Assembly (NCBI GenBank): GCA_028753945.1
Contig: JAPNXP010000012.1
Span: forward strand, 3,038,001-3,102,000
DNA length: 64,000 nt
From: Hexactinellida sp. DTS-2022
Lineage: Eukaryota > Porifera > Hexactinellida
Reading direction: 5' to 3'
Both the position numbers and the translations under genes were made by a program. The first letter of the stretch is position 1. The number at the start of each line of letters is the position of its first letter. The notes under the pieces are model-generated. The model made no database searches, was not told the origin of the DNA, and saw only the letters and a list, made by a program, of their open reading frames with translations. This document shows positions 35,615 to 46,445 of this stretch, one piece after another.

Positions 35615-36522
35615 TTTCTTCATCATTTCTTAGATAATTAACATTTACACGATTAAATCAATATAAATAATATATAGTTAATTTAAACACTAGTATATCC
35701 AAATTAATTTAATTCAGTCAATAAAATTATTTTTATTTTTATTTATTTATTTATTTATATTTCTTATTTCTTATTTATTTGCTTTATCCATTGTTTACAA
35801 TTACTATAATTAAATAGAATCAATCTCAAGCTGAATCAATGTAATTATCTCATGTTAAAGGTGTTAAATGTCCATTTTCTAATCAAAAATGTCCATTAAT
35901 TCTAATCAAAATCTTAATTCCTTGTGCAAATTAGTTTGTTACAATGTAACTTTATACGTTTAGGGGGGGGGGGGGGGGCGGATATTAATGATGATTAATA
36001 TTAATAAACGCATTTAATTAATTACTGTCTCACTATATAATAGTCGGCACAGTAAATTGAAAACCAATTAAGGCAGTGATTTAAATTATGTCCCACACAG
36101 CAGTAGTCGCCTAGTCGGCACAATATAATCTCAAATTAGAGCTTTACCGATTTGATTTTCTTTTTTGGAGGCACTATATTTTCGTTCAATGTTGCTAGTA
36201 CACACATAAAAATGTTATTAGCAGATTTCAAAGATTTCGAAAGGGGATATAATCCGTTTGCTGCCTCCTAACATGGAGAAGCTCTGTTCCTCGATTGATA
36301 TCTACGAGCTTTTCGTTTTAGTTCATTCACATTGACCCACCACTTGAATTATATCTCCCATACACAACATAGAAGTCAAATAATGTGATGGGGACGATAG
36401 AATTCCACAATACATAGACTGGTATATATTCGAAATATATTTACTTAGTTGTCAATGAGACAGAACATAATCACCAACAGAAAAGCATTACTGTAGTATC
36501 TTAACGAAGTGTTTGTTTAAAT

Positions 36523-38557
36523 GGGTCGCCGGAATAAGTCCGAATTTTAAGTAGGAATAAGTTCGAAAACTTATGAAGTAGGAATAAGTTAGATTATATT
36601 TGTGAAGTAGGAATAAGATCGAAAGGCCTGTAAGTAGGAATAAGTTCGAAAACTTATGAAGTAGGAATAAGATCGAAAGGCCTGTAAGTAGGAATAAAGT
36701 TCGAAAACTTGTGAAGTAGGAATAAGTTCGAATCCCTATTAATTTGGAATAACCCTGAAACCCATGCATGAATTATCAGATTTAGAAGTATTTAATAAAT
36801 AAGATGTATGACTGGACAAAAAGAAAATATATTCAAGGGCTGAATATATTTTGTTTAGATACTTTGTTTTGTATTCTGTTCTGAGTTCAACATTTTACGA
36901 GACTTAATTTTGGGTAATCTTGTAATTTCTAACCCATCATCCAGTCTCTACTTCTAAATCATAACCAGACATTACTTTATCCATTGCTGACATGAATTTC
37001 CATGTGTTTGGATGGTTTGTTTTTATGTAAGTCTTCAGAGTAATAATTTATTATATGATTCTGCGCCATTATTGGTAGTGACCTCATTGTAAAAAATAGA
37101 CAAGCTTTGACTCCCATCAATCCATGTTTTAATAAAATATTTTTTGAATGAACTCACTAGTTCCAATTCTAAATCAGCTACTCCCACTAACTCTAAATGA
37201 ATTGCTATGAAAGTAGGACTAATCTCTTCTTCAGTTAAAAATGGCAGCGCCATCAATTGATGAACCCATTTTTTGAAAACTTTGTTGGTTAAGTAAAGTT
37301 TACCGAGCCCTAATTTTCGAATTTTATCATGAAGAGCCTTGGTATAATGGAACCAACAACCTACAAGAGTTATATGAGGAAAAATATTCATAAAAGAGTT
37401 TCGCGGTGCTTTTTCAAAGTCACATATTGCCATTAATGGCTTAAAATCTGGAATATATTGACGAAGAGATGATAATACGGCTGTATACAAATTTTCGTTT
37501 TTGCTTGTCATTAATATTTGTAATGCTGGTATAGCATGTCCTTTATATTGTATGAAAATGGTAAAAAGCTGATAAAAAATATGAGGTACTACCTTGAAAG
37601 TCCCGTCAAAATGGATAGTATCTAGTCCACGAGTTTTGATATCAAAAGATTAGTGGCGAACAATATTGCTGATCATTTCCATCTCTAATAGTTAGTCTGT
37701 GATTGCTGGAGAAGGGGGAGTCTATCAGGAGTTCGATAAACTCCTCTGGAGATATCGGCAGCTTAGGAAGTTCTACCCTTCGTCTTTACACATCGAACTT
37801 TCAAGTTTCTTAAATGTTAGAGAAGATGCTCCATCTGCATTGCGACATTCGTTGTTGAAGATTTCTCTTAAACCATCTGTTGATGATTCTGCTATACGTT
37901 TTATTCTATTTGCTAGGACAATACTATCTGACATGTATTCAGAACGAGAATGGTTAGTATGCGCTTTTGTAACCTCTAATAGAGACCTTATGGCAGTAAT
38001 TTTCGCCAATCCTAGACGATTACATTGCTTTGCAAGAGTGCATCGAAGGTAGATATTACCATTTGATTCGCGATTTTTGGTATACCTATATCCATCTGAT
38101 AGGTAGTTCAAAGAATTTACCCGTTTTCCTTCAATGATTGAATATTCCATTCTAAACTGATTGCAAAATTACAAATTAACTAGTATATATATATAATTGC
38201 AAAAGTGTTAAACAATAATAGATGACTTATTAATGAATGCAAATGCAAGTGTTATGATAAAACACCAATAAACCGACTTCAGAACAATTTATTGGTTTCC
38301 AACTTTTCATACTTGGAAGCCTTTCGATCTTATTCCTACTTCACAAATATAATCGAACTTATTCCTACTTCTTAAGTTTTCGAACTTATTCCCACTTATA
38401 GGCCTTTCGAACTTATTCCTACTTCAAAATATATTCGGACTTAATCCTACTTCATAAGTTTTCGAACTTATTCCTACTTACAGGCCTTTCGAACTTATTC
38501 CTACTTCATTTTTCGGATTAATTCCTACTTCAACTTTCGAACTTATTCCGCATCCCC
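36523..38557 (-). mobile_element. MULE transposon with tandem-repeat TIRs
   Basis: Both ends are ~230-bp arrays of ~27-bp units containing AGTAGGAATAAG, direct on the left (36523-36750) and inverted on the right (38330-38557). The outermost bases GGG(T/G)nnnCGGAATAAGT match, flanked by identical GTTTAAAT (36515-36522 and 38558-38565), consistent with the 8-11 bp duplication of Mutator-like elements. The transposase relic lies between them on the minus strand. Confidence 0.9.
37035..38150 (-). pseudogene. MULE transposase with FLYWCH-type finger, broken
   Basis: From ATG at 38150 the first 125 codons form a FLYWCH-like finger (SDGYRYTKNRESNGNIYLRC...CNRLGLAKI...KAHTNHS), with C and H ligands in the expected order. 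After a frameshift near 37773 and stops near 37690-37655, the MULE core follows: IHFDGTFKVVP (first Asp), then in the frame 37511-37035 AICDFEKAP (second Asp), VGCWFHYTKAL (C-x2-H), and near the end TTNNGAESYNKLL, which holds the last conserved Glu region (N-N-G-x-E). It is inactive as read, but only a few lesions are visible. Confidence 0.85.
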
Positions 38558-38811
38558 GTTTAAATGTATTATTATTATTATTTACATTTTAGTGAATTAA
38601 CTTCAATTTTGATTTAAACCATGATTTTTATAAATAGAAATCATTGATATATTATTTAATTCTAACAACTCTGCTCAAAGGAAAAATTGATTCGTTGATT
38701 CGTTTTGCAATTAAACAAATTGCTTACTACCTCGAATTGTCTCGCTTAAATAATATGACCATGTAAATGGTCATTTTAATGCTTATGTTTTTGATGGGAA
38801 ACTAATGTATA

Positions 38812-39160
38812 ATGACTGGAACATGTGGAGCTCCTTGTGTTTGTTGCATTGCTACTCGTAATGAAATTAACTTTATAGCAAGTGTTGTAAATGGGTTATC
38901 TCCTGACTGCTCTATGGACTATGTGCAAGAGACAAAACATGAGTTAACTTTCTAAGGGAAGAGCTGATGTACTATAGATCTCTTCTGCGATATGCAATTG
39001 CACATCAACCTCTAAGCGAGATCACTATCGAGATATATGGTTTTCCACCGTATCAACGAAATAACTAATTTGTTATTTGATCAACCAGATATTGATGGAG
39101 ACACGAGCACAGCAACTTGGCGATAACATTCTTAATAGATCACCTTGTCAATTACCTAAC
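38812..39160 (+). other. Broken frame, unrecognised
   Basis: A short frame MTGTCGAPCVCCIATRNEIN... runs from 38812 to a stop at 38954. Further open pieces continue in the same direction to about 39160. No family was recognised; it may be an old transposon fragment. Confidence 0.25.
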
Positions 39161-39334
39161 CGAAAAATCCTTCTGATTTCTATCAAACAGAAGCAGAATA
39201 TTTCTTTTGAACTCAAATTCATCCATTGTTAGATTTGTAAACACTAGGTGTTTTTTAATATTAAAGTCTTTGGTTTACACTTTATACATTATACACATTC
39301 CATTAATTCACAATATTTATCTTGAATAAATATT

Positions 39335-39570
39335 GAGTCAATACCCGAAACCAGCCAATACGGGTTTTCACTATAGTCAGTACCTGTACTGACAAAGCTG
39401 CTGGTCAATACGGGTATTGACCAGCACCTTGGTTAATACGGATAATAATTAGTAAGTGCCGGTATTAACTACTTATCTGATCAATATGCGAAAAGGACAG
39501 TTAGTACGCGTACTGACTAATCTATACCCTTACTGACTACCCTTCTGGTTGTACGGGTAATGACTGCTGG
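39335..39570. repeat. TACGGGTA(T/A)TGAC micro-repeat cluster
   Basis: About ten degenerate copies of AATACGGGTATTGACCAGC and its reverse complement lie in ~230 bp, giving multiple small hairpins. Probably a MITE derivative. Confidence 0.55.
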
Positions 39571-39599
39571 GGCGGATCCAGGATTCTGTAAGAGGGAGC

Positions 39600-40400
39600 A
39601 CTCGAATATCTGAATCAATATCAACTGTTTCAGCATGCTCAGTATGCCCATCGCTTCGGCAAGTTGTTCTTCTGTTTGGAGTTCAGTTGTCACTTCATTG
39701 GGAATGTGTAGAGGGGAAATTCCAAGTCGTGGCTTTCTTCCAAATAGACCTTCATAAGTTAATCTCCCAATACCTATTTAAATAGTAATTATATGTAAGG
39801 GATTTCCCAGAAGTCTGCAGAATTCTTGGACAATACTTGGATTTCTAAATATTTAACTTATACTTGAATGAAACCGCATCTTCTTTTTCATTGGACAGAT
39901 CTTAGCCCCTCTGATAACATTGTGGTGTTGTTATCCTTTTGCCAGCAAGCAAGAACTATTTCAACATCCTGGTTAGCTCGTTTCACAGAGCCTTGAGATC
40001 CTTTATGGAATGGCTTTCCATGTACAATTCGATACTCGGACCACGTTAAAACTTTTTTAATATCTAATAGGTAAATTGTTTTACATATTTATAATTTATA
40101 GGATTAACTATTATTGTACACTCACTTGATTAGCGAACTCTCTTCCATTATCTGACTGAAGGATGTGAGGTGCACCCTTGTCACAAAAATATTTAAAACC
40201 TCATAAGGAATTTCGTCAGCCTCTTTAGTCTTTAGAACTTGTAATGTAATATATTTGGTGAGATGAATCAATAACGTTGAATAATTCTTCAATGATAACA
40301 TAGCACAATTGAGTTACTCTTTTTGTTAACTTCTTGAGAAGTTCTTCTACAACATTTAATTCCATTAAGATGAACTTATTTAGCATGTAGTTGTCCTTAT
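39600..40400 (-). pseudogene. KRBA2/Ginger-like integrase relic B
   Basis: Read on the minus strand from ~40300: LKNYSTLLIHLTKYITLQVL and ADEIPYEVL, then in another frame APHILQSDNGREFANQ (second catalytic Asp). A ~65-bp gap with GTGAGT and TATTAG borders looks like a small intron. Then KVLTWSEYRIVHGKPFHKGS, QGSVKRANQDVE (catalytic Glu replaced by Lys in S-V-K-R), and YEGLFGRKPRLGISPLHIPN. Order and motifs match rve integrases of Ginger/KRBA2 elements. The E-to-K change and frameshifts mark it dead. Confidence 0.7.
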
Positions 40401-40535
40401 GTGTCTACTTTTCGACGTTGTTTTCCAATTCGATTAATCGATGGAGAATTTATATTATTTCTCGGTAGTTAACTCAGTTGATGAAGTATCCGTACAACGT
40501 GCTATATCCGTTACTTTGGATTCTAAATTTTGGCT

Positions 40536-40719
40536 AAATTCCTCCATTTACAAGACAAACTGTTTTCCAAAAGTTTTGCGATTATTATATGAAAAGAAAG
40601 TTTTGTACATTAGCAAAAGTGTTGTTTAAATTCCTCCATTTTACAAGACAAACTGTTTTCCAAAAGTATTGCGATTATTATATGAAAAGAAAGGTTTGTA
40701 CATTAGCAAAAGTGTTGTT
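40536..40719. repeat. Tandem duplication, 92-bp period
   Basis: Two copies starting at 40536 and 40628 (AAATTCCTCCATTT...TTAGCAAAAGTGTTG) differ by a few substitutions and one inserted T, indicating a recent local duplication. It includes the end of a 62-codon frame with no known domain. Confidence 0.9.
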
Positions 40720-41083
40720 ATCAGGTAGTCAGTAGTGATAGAGAGTCATCAATTATAAAATATTAATTGTTTTATATTGTTAATAGTTATTTTTCTTTTA
40801 AAAGGATTGTTTACTTGATCACAAGAACAGGATGCGAATATTACTAATAGTAGGGCAGCTTAAGCCAGTATTTTGGATGGATGTGGACATCCCGGACCAA
40901 AGCACCAAATTTTCCAACGTACAGAACATTGCTTGGGCACTCGATTTTTGGTAGGATCCACGCCGCCGGATACACTATAACCTCCATCATGCATTTTCAA
41001 AATGGTCACTTTGATATTATTCGAACAAAAGTCCGAATTCACGAATTCATTTCAAATGACTTCGTATAAGGTTATTATATTCA

Positions 41084-41340
41084 TAGTCGTTATCAGGACA
41101 GTGTGCGCTGTCGAAAGATGGGTCACCCGGTAGGGTTGCTAACATTTTTGAGAATGGAATGTTCAACATTCCACCGTTGTCAAGGAAACTTTTAATCTAA
41201 TATGGTCATGTGACCCCTCTAATTAACGGAAATTCCATGATGATTACGAATAACTTGTTTCTAGATTGGAACATGTATCACTTTAAGGGTTCTTTTACAT
41301 TTAGTGGTTAATGATTAACTACTAAATGTAATAAAGTGAT
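41084..41340. repeat. Foldback-family fragment with GGAATGTT-C-AACATTCC
   Basis: Contains GGTCACCCGGTAGG, GAGAATGGAATGTTCAACATTCC (41151-41172) and CATGTGACCCCTCTAATTAACG, the same blocks as the foldback arms at 5949-10219 and 50155-51082. A local hairpin (TTTAGTGGTTAATGATTAACTACTAAA) lies at ~41309. No second arm is visible. Confidence 0.6.
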
Positions 41341-41583
41341 AATTGTGTAAATACTGTAATGGTAAACTAAAATTATGGTTCGTACCATGTCACTAAAATA
41401 TTGCTTCTCACAGTTACAACTACAAAATTATGTGCATTTCCAACGCGTTTTTCTGCACGCACATCTACCGCCACAGTTATTTCTACTCTTCAAGCTACAT
41501 ATTACTAATTTACTGCATGTCTTTGAAACCACAGGTAAACTGTTCCATACAGGAACCCATGATTGGGTTTTATCATCAAGAGT

Positions 41584-41790
41584 CCAGCCCAGAGACGCAG
41601 CGGTCTGGACCGGACCGGACGACCGGTCTCATGTCGGTCCGGTCCGCTTATTCAAGTGCGGTCTGGACTCGTCCAAATTAACGATATAACGGTCTGGACT
41701 ACTCATCGGTCTGGACCGGTCCAGATCGATCCAATATTTTGATCATACGGTCTGGACCGGTCCTGATTGTCCGGTCCGGTCCATGAAATT
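41584..41790. repeat. GGTCCGGTCC-rich element
   Basis: About ten copies of GGTCTGGACC/GGTCCGGTCC in both orientations. The lead-in AGAGACGCAGCGGTCTGGAC is shared with 5280. Its right part forms a large hairpin. Confidence 0.75.
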
Positions 41791-41859
41791 TTCGTCCCAA
41801 GTTTCTGGAGTATGTACTCATTGTTCAATTTGCTCACTTGTGCACCATATTCCAGACTG

Positions 41860-42640
41860 CTATGCAAATTATTTAGATTGTTGTAGTAGCGCATCCCGGG
41901 TAAGCGGTAATCTCTCCATTGTTTTCTCCTGACAAAACATTTCATTTCTTGCTTCATCCACATACTGCAAATAACTTGCTTTATCATAAAGAATAACATT
42001 GAAGTGTTCCACCAGCTGGAAATGCTGAACATCGAATTCTACTTTTGTATAAGGTTTGAGTGCCATGTATGTAAAGGCAACTGTCACATCATGATAACAG
42101 TTCTATGCATCCCATGCTGACTTCTTGCATCTCCCAAAGAATGCAGATGTAGTTTCACATCCCGTGAAACAATGGAAAACAGTAAGGGCCAGAGATTTCT
42201 CCCTTCCTAGTTCTTCGTAGATTGCATTGATATGATAGTATGTAAATGTTCTTCCTGCACAAAAAGCTAACCCAAATGGTCACATCTTTGCTTATGGCAA
42301 TCAAGTGGTGTAACTTTCCAACAAGGATCACCAATACTACATCCGTGTCAATTGTGCGCACTAGACACTTAGTACAGCTATCATTGCCGGCGCCACGTAT
42401 TATGAGGTGTGGGTGTAGTGGGTGTCACTGTATAGTCTAGTGGGTGTCACCGTCCAAGCACCGCTTCATTTCCTTGAGGCAGTGGGTGTCCGGACACCCC
42501 CGGTGGCGCCGGCCCTGGCCTATTGACAAGGGCATTTTGTAAATGGATCAGCAGTCTGGTTTCAGCTTCCCCATGATTACATCGTGCCATAGAACGATCA
42601 AATCCTCGAAGAATAGCTGTGGCGCCATTCGTGATCATTA
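41860..42640 (-). pseudogene. Dispersed 'CFTGC' ORF family relic
   Basis: Minus-strand pieces read in order: CNHGEAETRLLIHLQNALVN; a 136-bp insert (42382-42517); VRTIDTDVVLVILVGKLHHL and KDVTIWVSFLCRKN; VFHCFTGC-TTSAFFGRCK-KSAWDA; VTVAFTYMALK; YLQYVDEARNEMFC and RLPLTRDALLQQSK. These blocks belong to a protein family scattered in many aquatic invertebrate genomes, probably of mobile origin. I do not know its biochemical role. Stops and shifts make this copy dead. Confidence 0.55.
42382..42517. mobile_element. Small GC-rich MITE in the CFTGC relic
   Basis: Left CATTGCCGGCGCCACG and right (inverted) CAGGGCCGGCGCCACC, with GTGGGTGTC repeats between. It interrupts the frame described above. No clear target duplication. 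Confidence 0.65.
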
Positions 42641-42789
42641 TTTATTTGCCTCCGGGACAATTCACATTGGCAATCTTGTTGGAAAGAAATACAAACAGTT
42701 CTTGTTTCTTAGTTGGATCATGTAAGAAATCAGCCCAATTTCTTGGGAGCTTATTCTTACTTGCAACCTTTCTCCGAATACCTTTACCT

Positions 42790-43005
42790 CAAGGTTGAAA
42801 CCGAATACTGATATATTTGGTTGAACCGAATATTATTTGCCGAATAGTTGATATTTGGTTGCCAACCTGATATCATTATTCGTATTCGGTTACTCAACCA
42901 AATATCAGTATTCGTATTCGGTTACTTAACCGACTATCAGAATTCGTATTCGGTAGGGAAACTATTCATGAATACTGATATTCCGTTCGAGAGGTTTCAA
43001 CCTTG
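42790..43005. mobile_element. MITE of GAATACTGATAT/TTCGGTTACT motifs
   Basis: TIRs CAAGGTTGAAACC and GGTTTCAACCTTG. The interior repeats ATTCGTATTCGGTTAC in both directions. The target duplication is unclear. Confidence 0.75.
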
Positions 43006-43292
43006 CAACCCACTCTTTTCTCTAGTAGATTATTTGGTGCTCCTGGGACCACTAAATGTAATTTAACTTTGAAAGTGGATATAGTGAACAGGCCAAAAGG
43101 GGAAATAACATAAAAAGGTTAAAAACCACTGTTCTAAAGGTCAATGTAAGAGAATTTTTATAAGTTTAAGTCAACTTAGTAGGTTACTAAAGTTTTCTAC
43201 TTAATTATGTACTTAAGACACACTTAAATCTTGGTGAATACCAATCTTAGTGAAAATGACTTAATTGAAAATTGATCGATATTTACTATACA

Positions 43293-44092
43293 AAGGATTT
43301 TCCCAGACAATTGGGTAGTTATCAATGCGATGTTAATGCATTTTAAGTTAATACTAACTATCTAGTAAGGGGCGATGAAGTTCGATTTTTGATCTCATGT
43401 TTGCATTTCACACATACTCGAGTGACAAGTCAGTATTTTCTGGATTGTTCAATATTTGTAGAAAATTCCGAATAGTTTAGACACTAGTGTGAAAAGTAAA
43501 CACTATATCAAAAAACCAAATTCATCGATCTAACTAGATAGTTAGTGCTAACCGTGACCTACGTTATAATAAGGCCTGTTCGCTAGTGTTAAAATTTGGA
43601 CCATGGATGTCGTTTAAGTCCATTGATCCTTTTTACAATAAATGTTATAGTCAGAGATAATTCCCCAAGTAGTAATCCAGAAGAAGTAAAATATTATTGG
43701 GTTTAATACCAAGCACATTTGAAGTACGCATATGAATGTTGCAATATCAAAATATTAAAGAAAACATGAAATTTAATATAAGTTTTTAGCAAATAAACAT
43801 TTTAAGAACAATAACAACTAATTGGGTTTAACTTTCTTTATTTTTCCAGAATTTTCGACATGAACGACTGCAAAGGTTGCAAGGCATTCATATTTTTGTT
43901 CTGGATTACTACTTGGTTAATTATCTCTGACTATAACATTTATTTTAAAAAGAATCAATGGACTTAAACGACATCCATGGTCCAAAATTTAACACTAGTG
44001 AACAGGCCTTATTATAAAGTAGGTCACGTACTAACTTAATATACATTAACATCGCATTCATAACTACCCAATTCTCTGGTAAATCCCTTGTT
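43293..44092. mobile_element. Foldback element with nested insertion
   Basis: The outer arms match: GGGTAGTTATCAATGCGATG at 43313 versus (inverted) CATCGCATTCATAACTACCC at ~44050. Inner arms are GTGACCTACGTTATAATAAG at ~43555 and its inverse at ~44025, then GGACCATGGATGTCGTTTAA and its inverse. A ~180-bp insert with ends ACTAACTATCTAGT/ACTAGATAGTTAG (about 43360-43550) splits the left arm. A single arm of the same family is at 55490-55600. Confidence 0.85.
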
Positions 44093-45053
44093 TAGAATAT
44101 TTAAATTAACATCTATATTTAAAGCACAATTGTTCTGGTTTTGTTTGTGTATTCGTCCAGAATTAATTGGAAAAAGTACGAGTTCCAGGAAGCGGAAAAT
44201 TTGTATCCAGGGGTAATTTTGTACCGCGACAAGGATCCATTAGATTTTTTCTCAGAATTTTGGAATTATGACGTAATAAGATGGGTATTTTTGGCTTAAC
44301 TCCTTCAATTCCGATCGGATTGACTCTAAATTTCATAGAACAGGTTAACACAATGTGAAACACCTGTTTACACATTGTGGTCACGAAATAATAAATTCAG
44401 TAATAATCCCAACAGTTTTAACTCAATCGCTCCCAAAATGTATCACTTTCTAGAACTAACTGTGTTACTTATTGAATCCAATTTTATAATTTTTACTCTA
44501 ATTTTTGGGTTTGGTATTTATGCAAAATTTAACAAATTTTTATTATCTCAACTTGTGAGGTCTGTCTATTCAATTCTAGGACAAAGGAATTTTATTTCAA
44601 ATTCGTTTCTTTTGTAGTTATTACCTGGTTTCGGAAAGGCATAAGTGTTCATATAAATTCTTATTTGACTAAGCCATACTTTTCTCTACTCTGTTTTCCA
44701 ACTAACGAATTTGATTCGAATATTTCGTCATTGAATTTGATTGACTGCCTCCTAAACTGATTCACGGCATTCAGGGGAGGATTGAGTTCAGAAATGAACC
44801 TCAGATTAGGTTTGCTATACGAGATAGAGGATCGGAGAGTTAAACTGCTCCTAATAGCAGATTAATATTATCAGTAAAATCTCGGCATAAATTTTCTCTT
44901 AATTAATATATAGAATGGAGCTATCCTGATGGTGGATCTGAACTTTATTGACCTATTAATATGATAATTGTTATTTCCCAAGCAAATTTTATTGTGTAAC
45001 TTCTTTATTTTTGCAGCCGTTAATTGTGTTGCGTAGTGCTATATTATCTAACA

Positions 45054-46437
45054 CAGTGGTTCCCAAACTTAACTACTTCGCCACCCACTATACTTATCAA
45101 CAAACTCGCGACCCACTTATCTAACTAATATAACTATATTTGATACCTTACACCATTCATAATATTATAGTTATTTTTATTTTTATTAACACGAGATAGT
45201 TTGATATATTTCTTCTTTTCACCTTGTCCATTCCTAATTCTTATCACCACACTATAAAACCATAATGCCCACTAATATAATTCTTTTGTGCGGTACCGTC
45301 GCCACCAAATTTTACCAGTGCAGAACTTTCATGCACCCCACCGTCTTAGTATTTTAGCCATGCGGGCCCAGCTTAAATAGTTAGGCCTGTTGCAAGGCAG
45401 GGACGTTGTCAGGATTTTTCACCTAGTGGGGGCCAGAAATTTCCAGGGGGGGCAAACATTATATTGGTGTTAGATCTAGCAGTTGACGTTACCAAAAACA
45501 ATGCGATAAAGATGAAGCTTTCTAGTTTAATGTCCTGCAAAGTATAAAAATGCTTTGGTTAGTGTAATTCGTTTCAATATATTTGTAGATTAACATTTTA
45601 GAAGAGCGAGCAAAGCGAGCGAGAAAAAAATTTGAGGTGTCTAGGGATCTTGACCAATGTACAGGGGAAAATTGGAGCCTCGTACAGGTATATGACTCAA
45701 ATGGATTGGAAAATGTGAACTCATTAATTTGAATTCAATAGCATCAATGAATCAGAGGAATAAATAGTTCAATATATTTTCCCAGCGGGGGCATTGCCCC
45801 GGGGCGAGGATTTCTACCAGGGGGGGGCATTTCCCCCCTATGCCCCCCCCCCCCGTGACGACGTCCCTGCTGCAAGGGCGAAAGCGCCCAAGGAGGATGT
45901 ACAAAATCTGAATTTCATATATTTAAATGAGTGCTACCTCCATACCCGGACTAGTTCGGATCCCAAAAGTTTTGAAATCGACCACAATGTATGGGATAGA
46001 AACTTGGGACCAGTGGACATGTTCTACTAATCAAAATTTCAAAAGGAGAACGCCTAAATTATTTACTCTCGTTAACATAGTCGGTGTTCATAATGTAAAA
46101 TTTTCGAATGTTTTTCCAGCGAACTTATTTCTTCTGGAGAAATCACTCCGATATGAAATTAGACAAAATTCTGGGTTCTTTCATGAGGAGACAATTGAGT
46201 GTAAAACAAGTGTAAATACTTAATGCTGAACATATATTTAAAACCATTTGAAATGTTGTTCGAATCACAGAAAGTACAATCATTCACAAGTTTGTCACGG
46301 CCCTTGAACCCAGATGTGACATTAGTGGAGTAATTTTGTATATAAGCCCCAAGTATATCCCAGGTAAGCTCTATTTCCAGTTACGGCACTGGCGACCCCT
46401 GTTAGTTGTTCATTGACCCCCAGTTTGGGAATCACTG
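45054..46437. mobile_element. hAT-type element with perfect 8-bp target duplication
   Basis: Ends CAGTGGTTCCCAAACTT and CAGTTTGGGAATCACTG are flanked by identical ATCTAACA (45046-45053, 46438-46445). CAGTGGTTCCCAAACT is a classic hAT terminus. No transposase is recognised inside; a second element (45398-45869) is nested in it. Confidence 0.95.
45398..45869. mobile_element. Nested hAT-type MITE with poly-G/C
   Basis: CAGGGACGTTGTCAGG and (inverted) CAGGGACGTCGTCACGG ends, flanked by TTGCAAGG (45390-45397) and CTGCAAGG (45870-45877), 7 of 8 identical. Contains GAGCGAGCAAAGCGAGCGAG and a C run before the right end. Confidence 0.92.
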
Positions 46438-46445
46438 ATCTAACA

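Noticed and set aside
36488-36769. 93-codon ORF rich in SYFTSFRT/LFLLTGLSILFL repeats, looking like a membrane protein
   Set aside because: It is the translation of the 27-bp tandem units in the MULE left TIR.
44163-44617. ORFs 44163-44384 (-) and 44375-44617 (+)
   Set aside because: Compositionally ordinary for AT-rich sequence, no domain, no splice-compatible link to the host gene.
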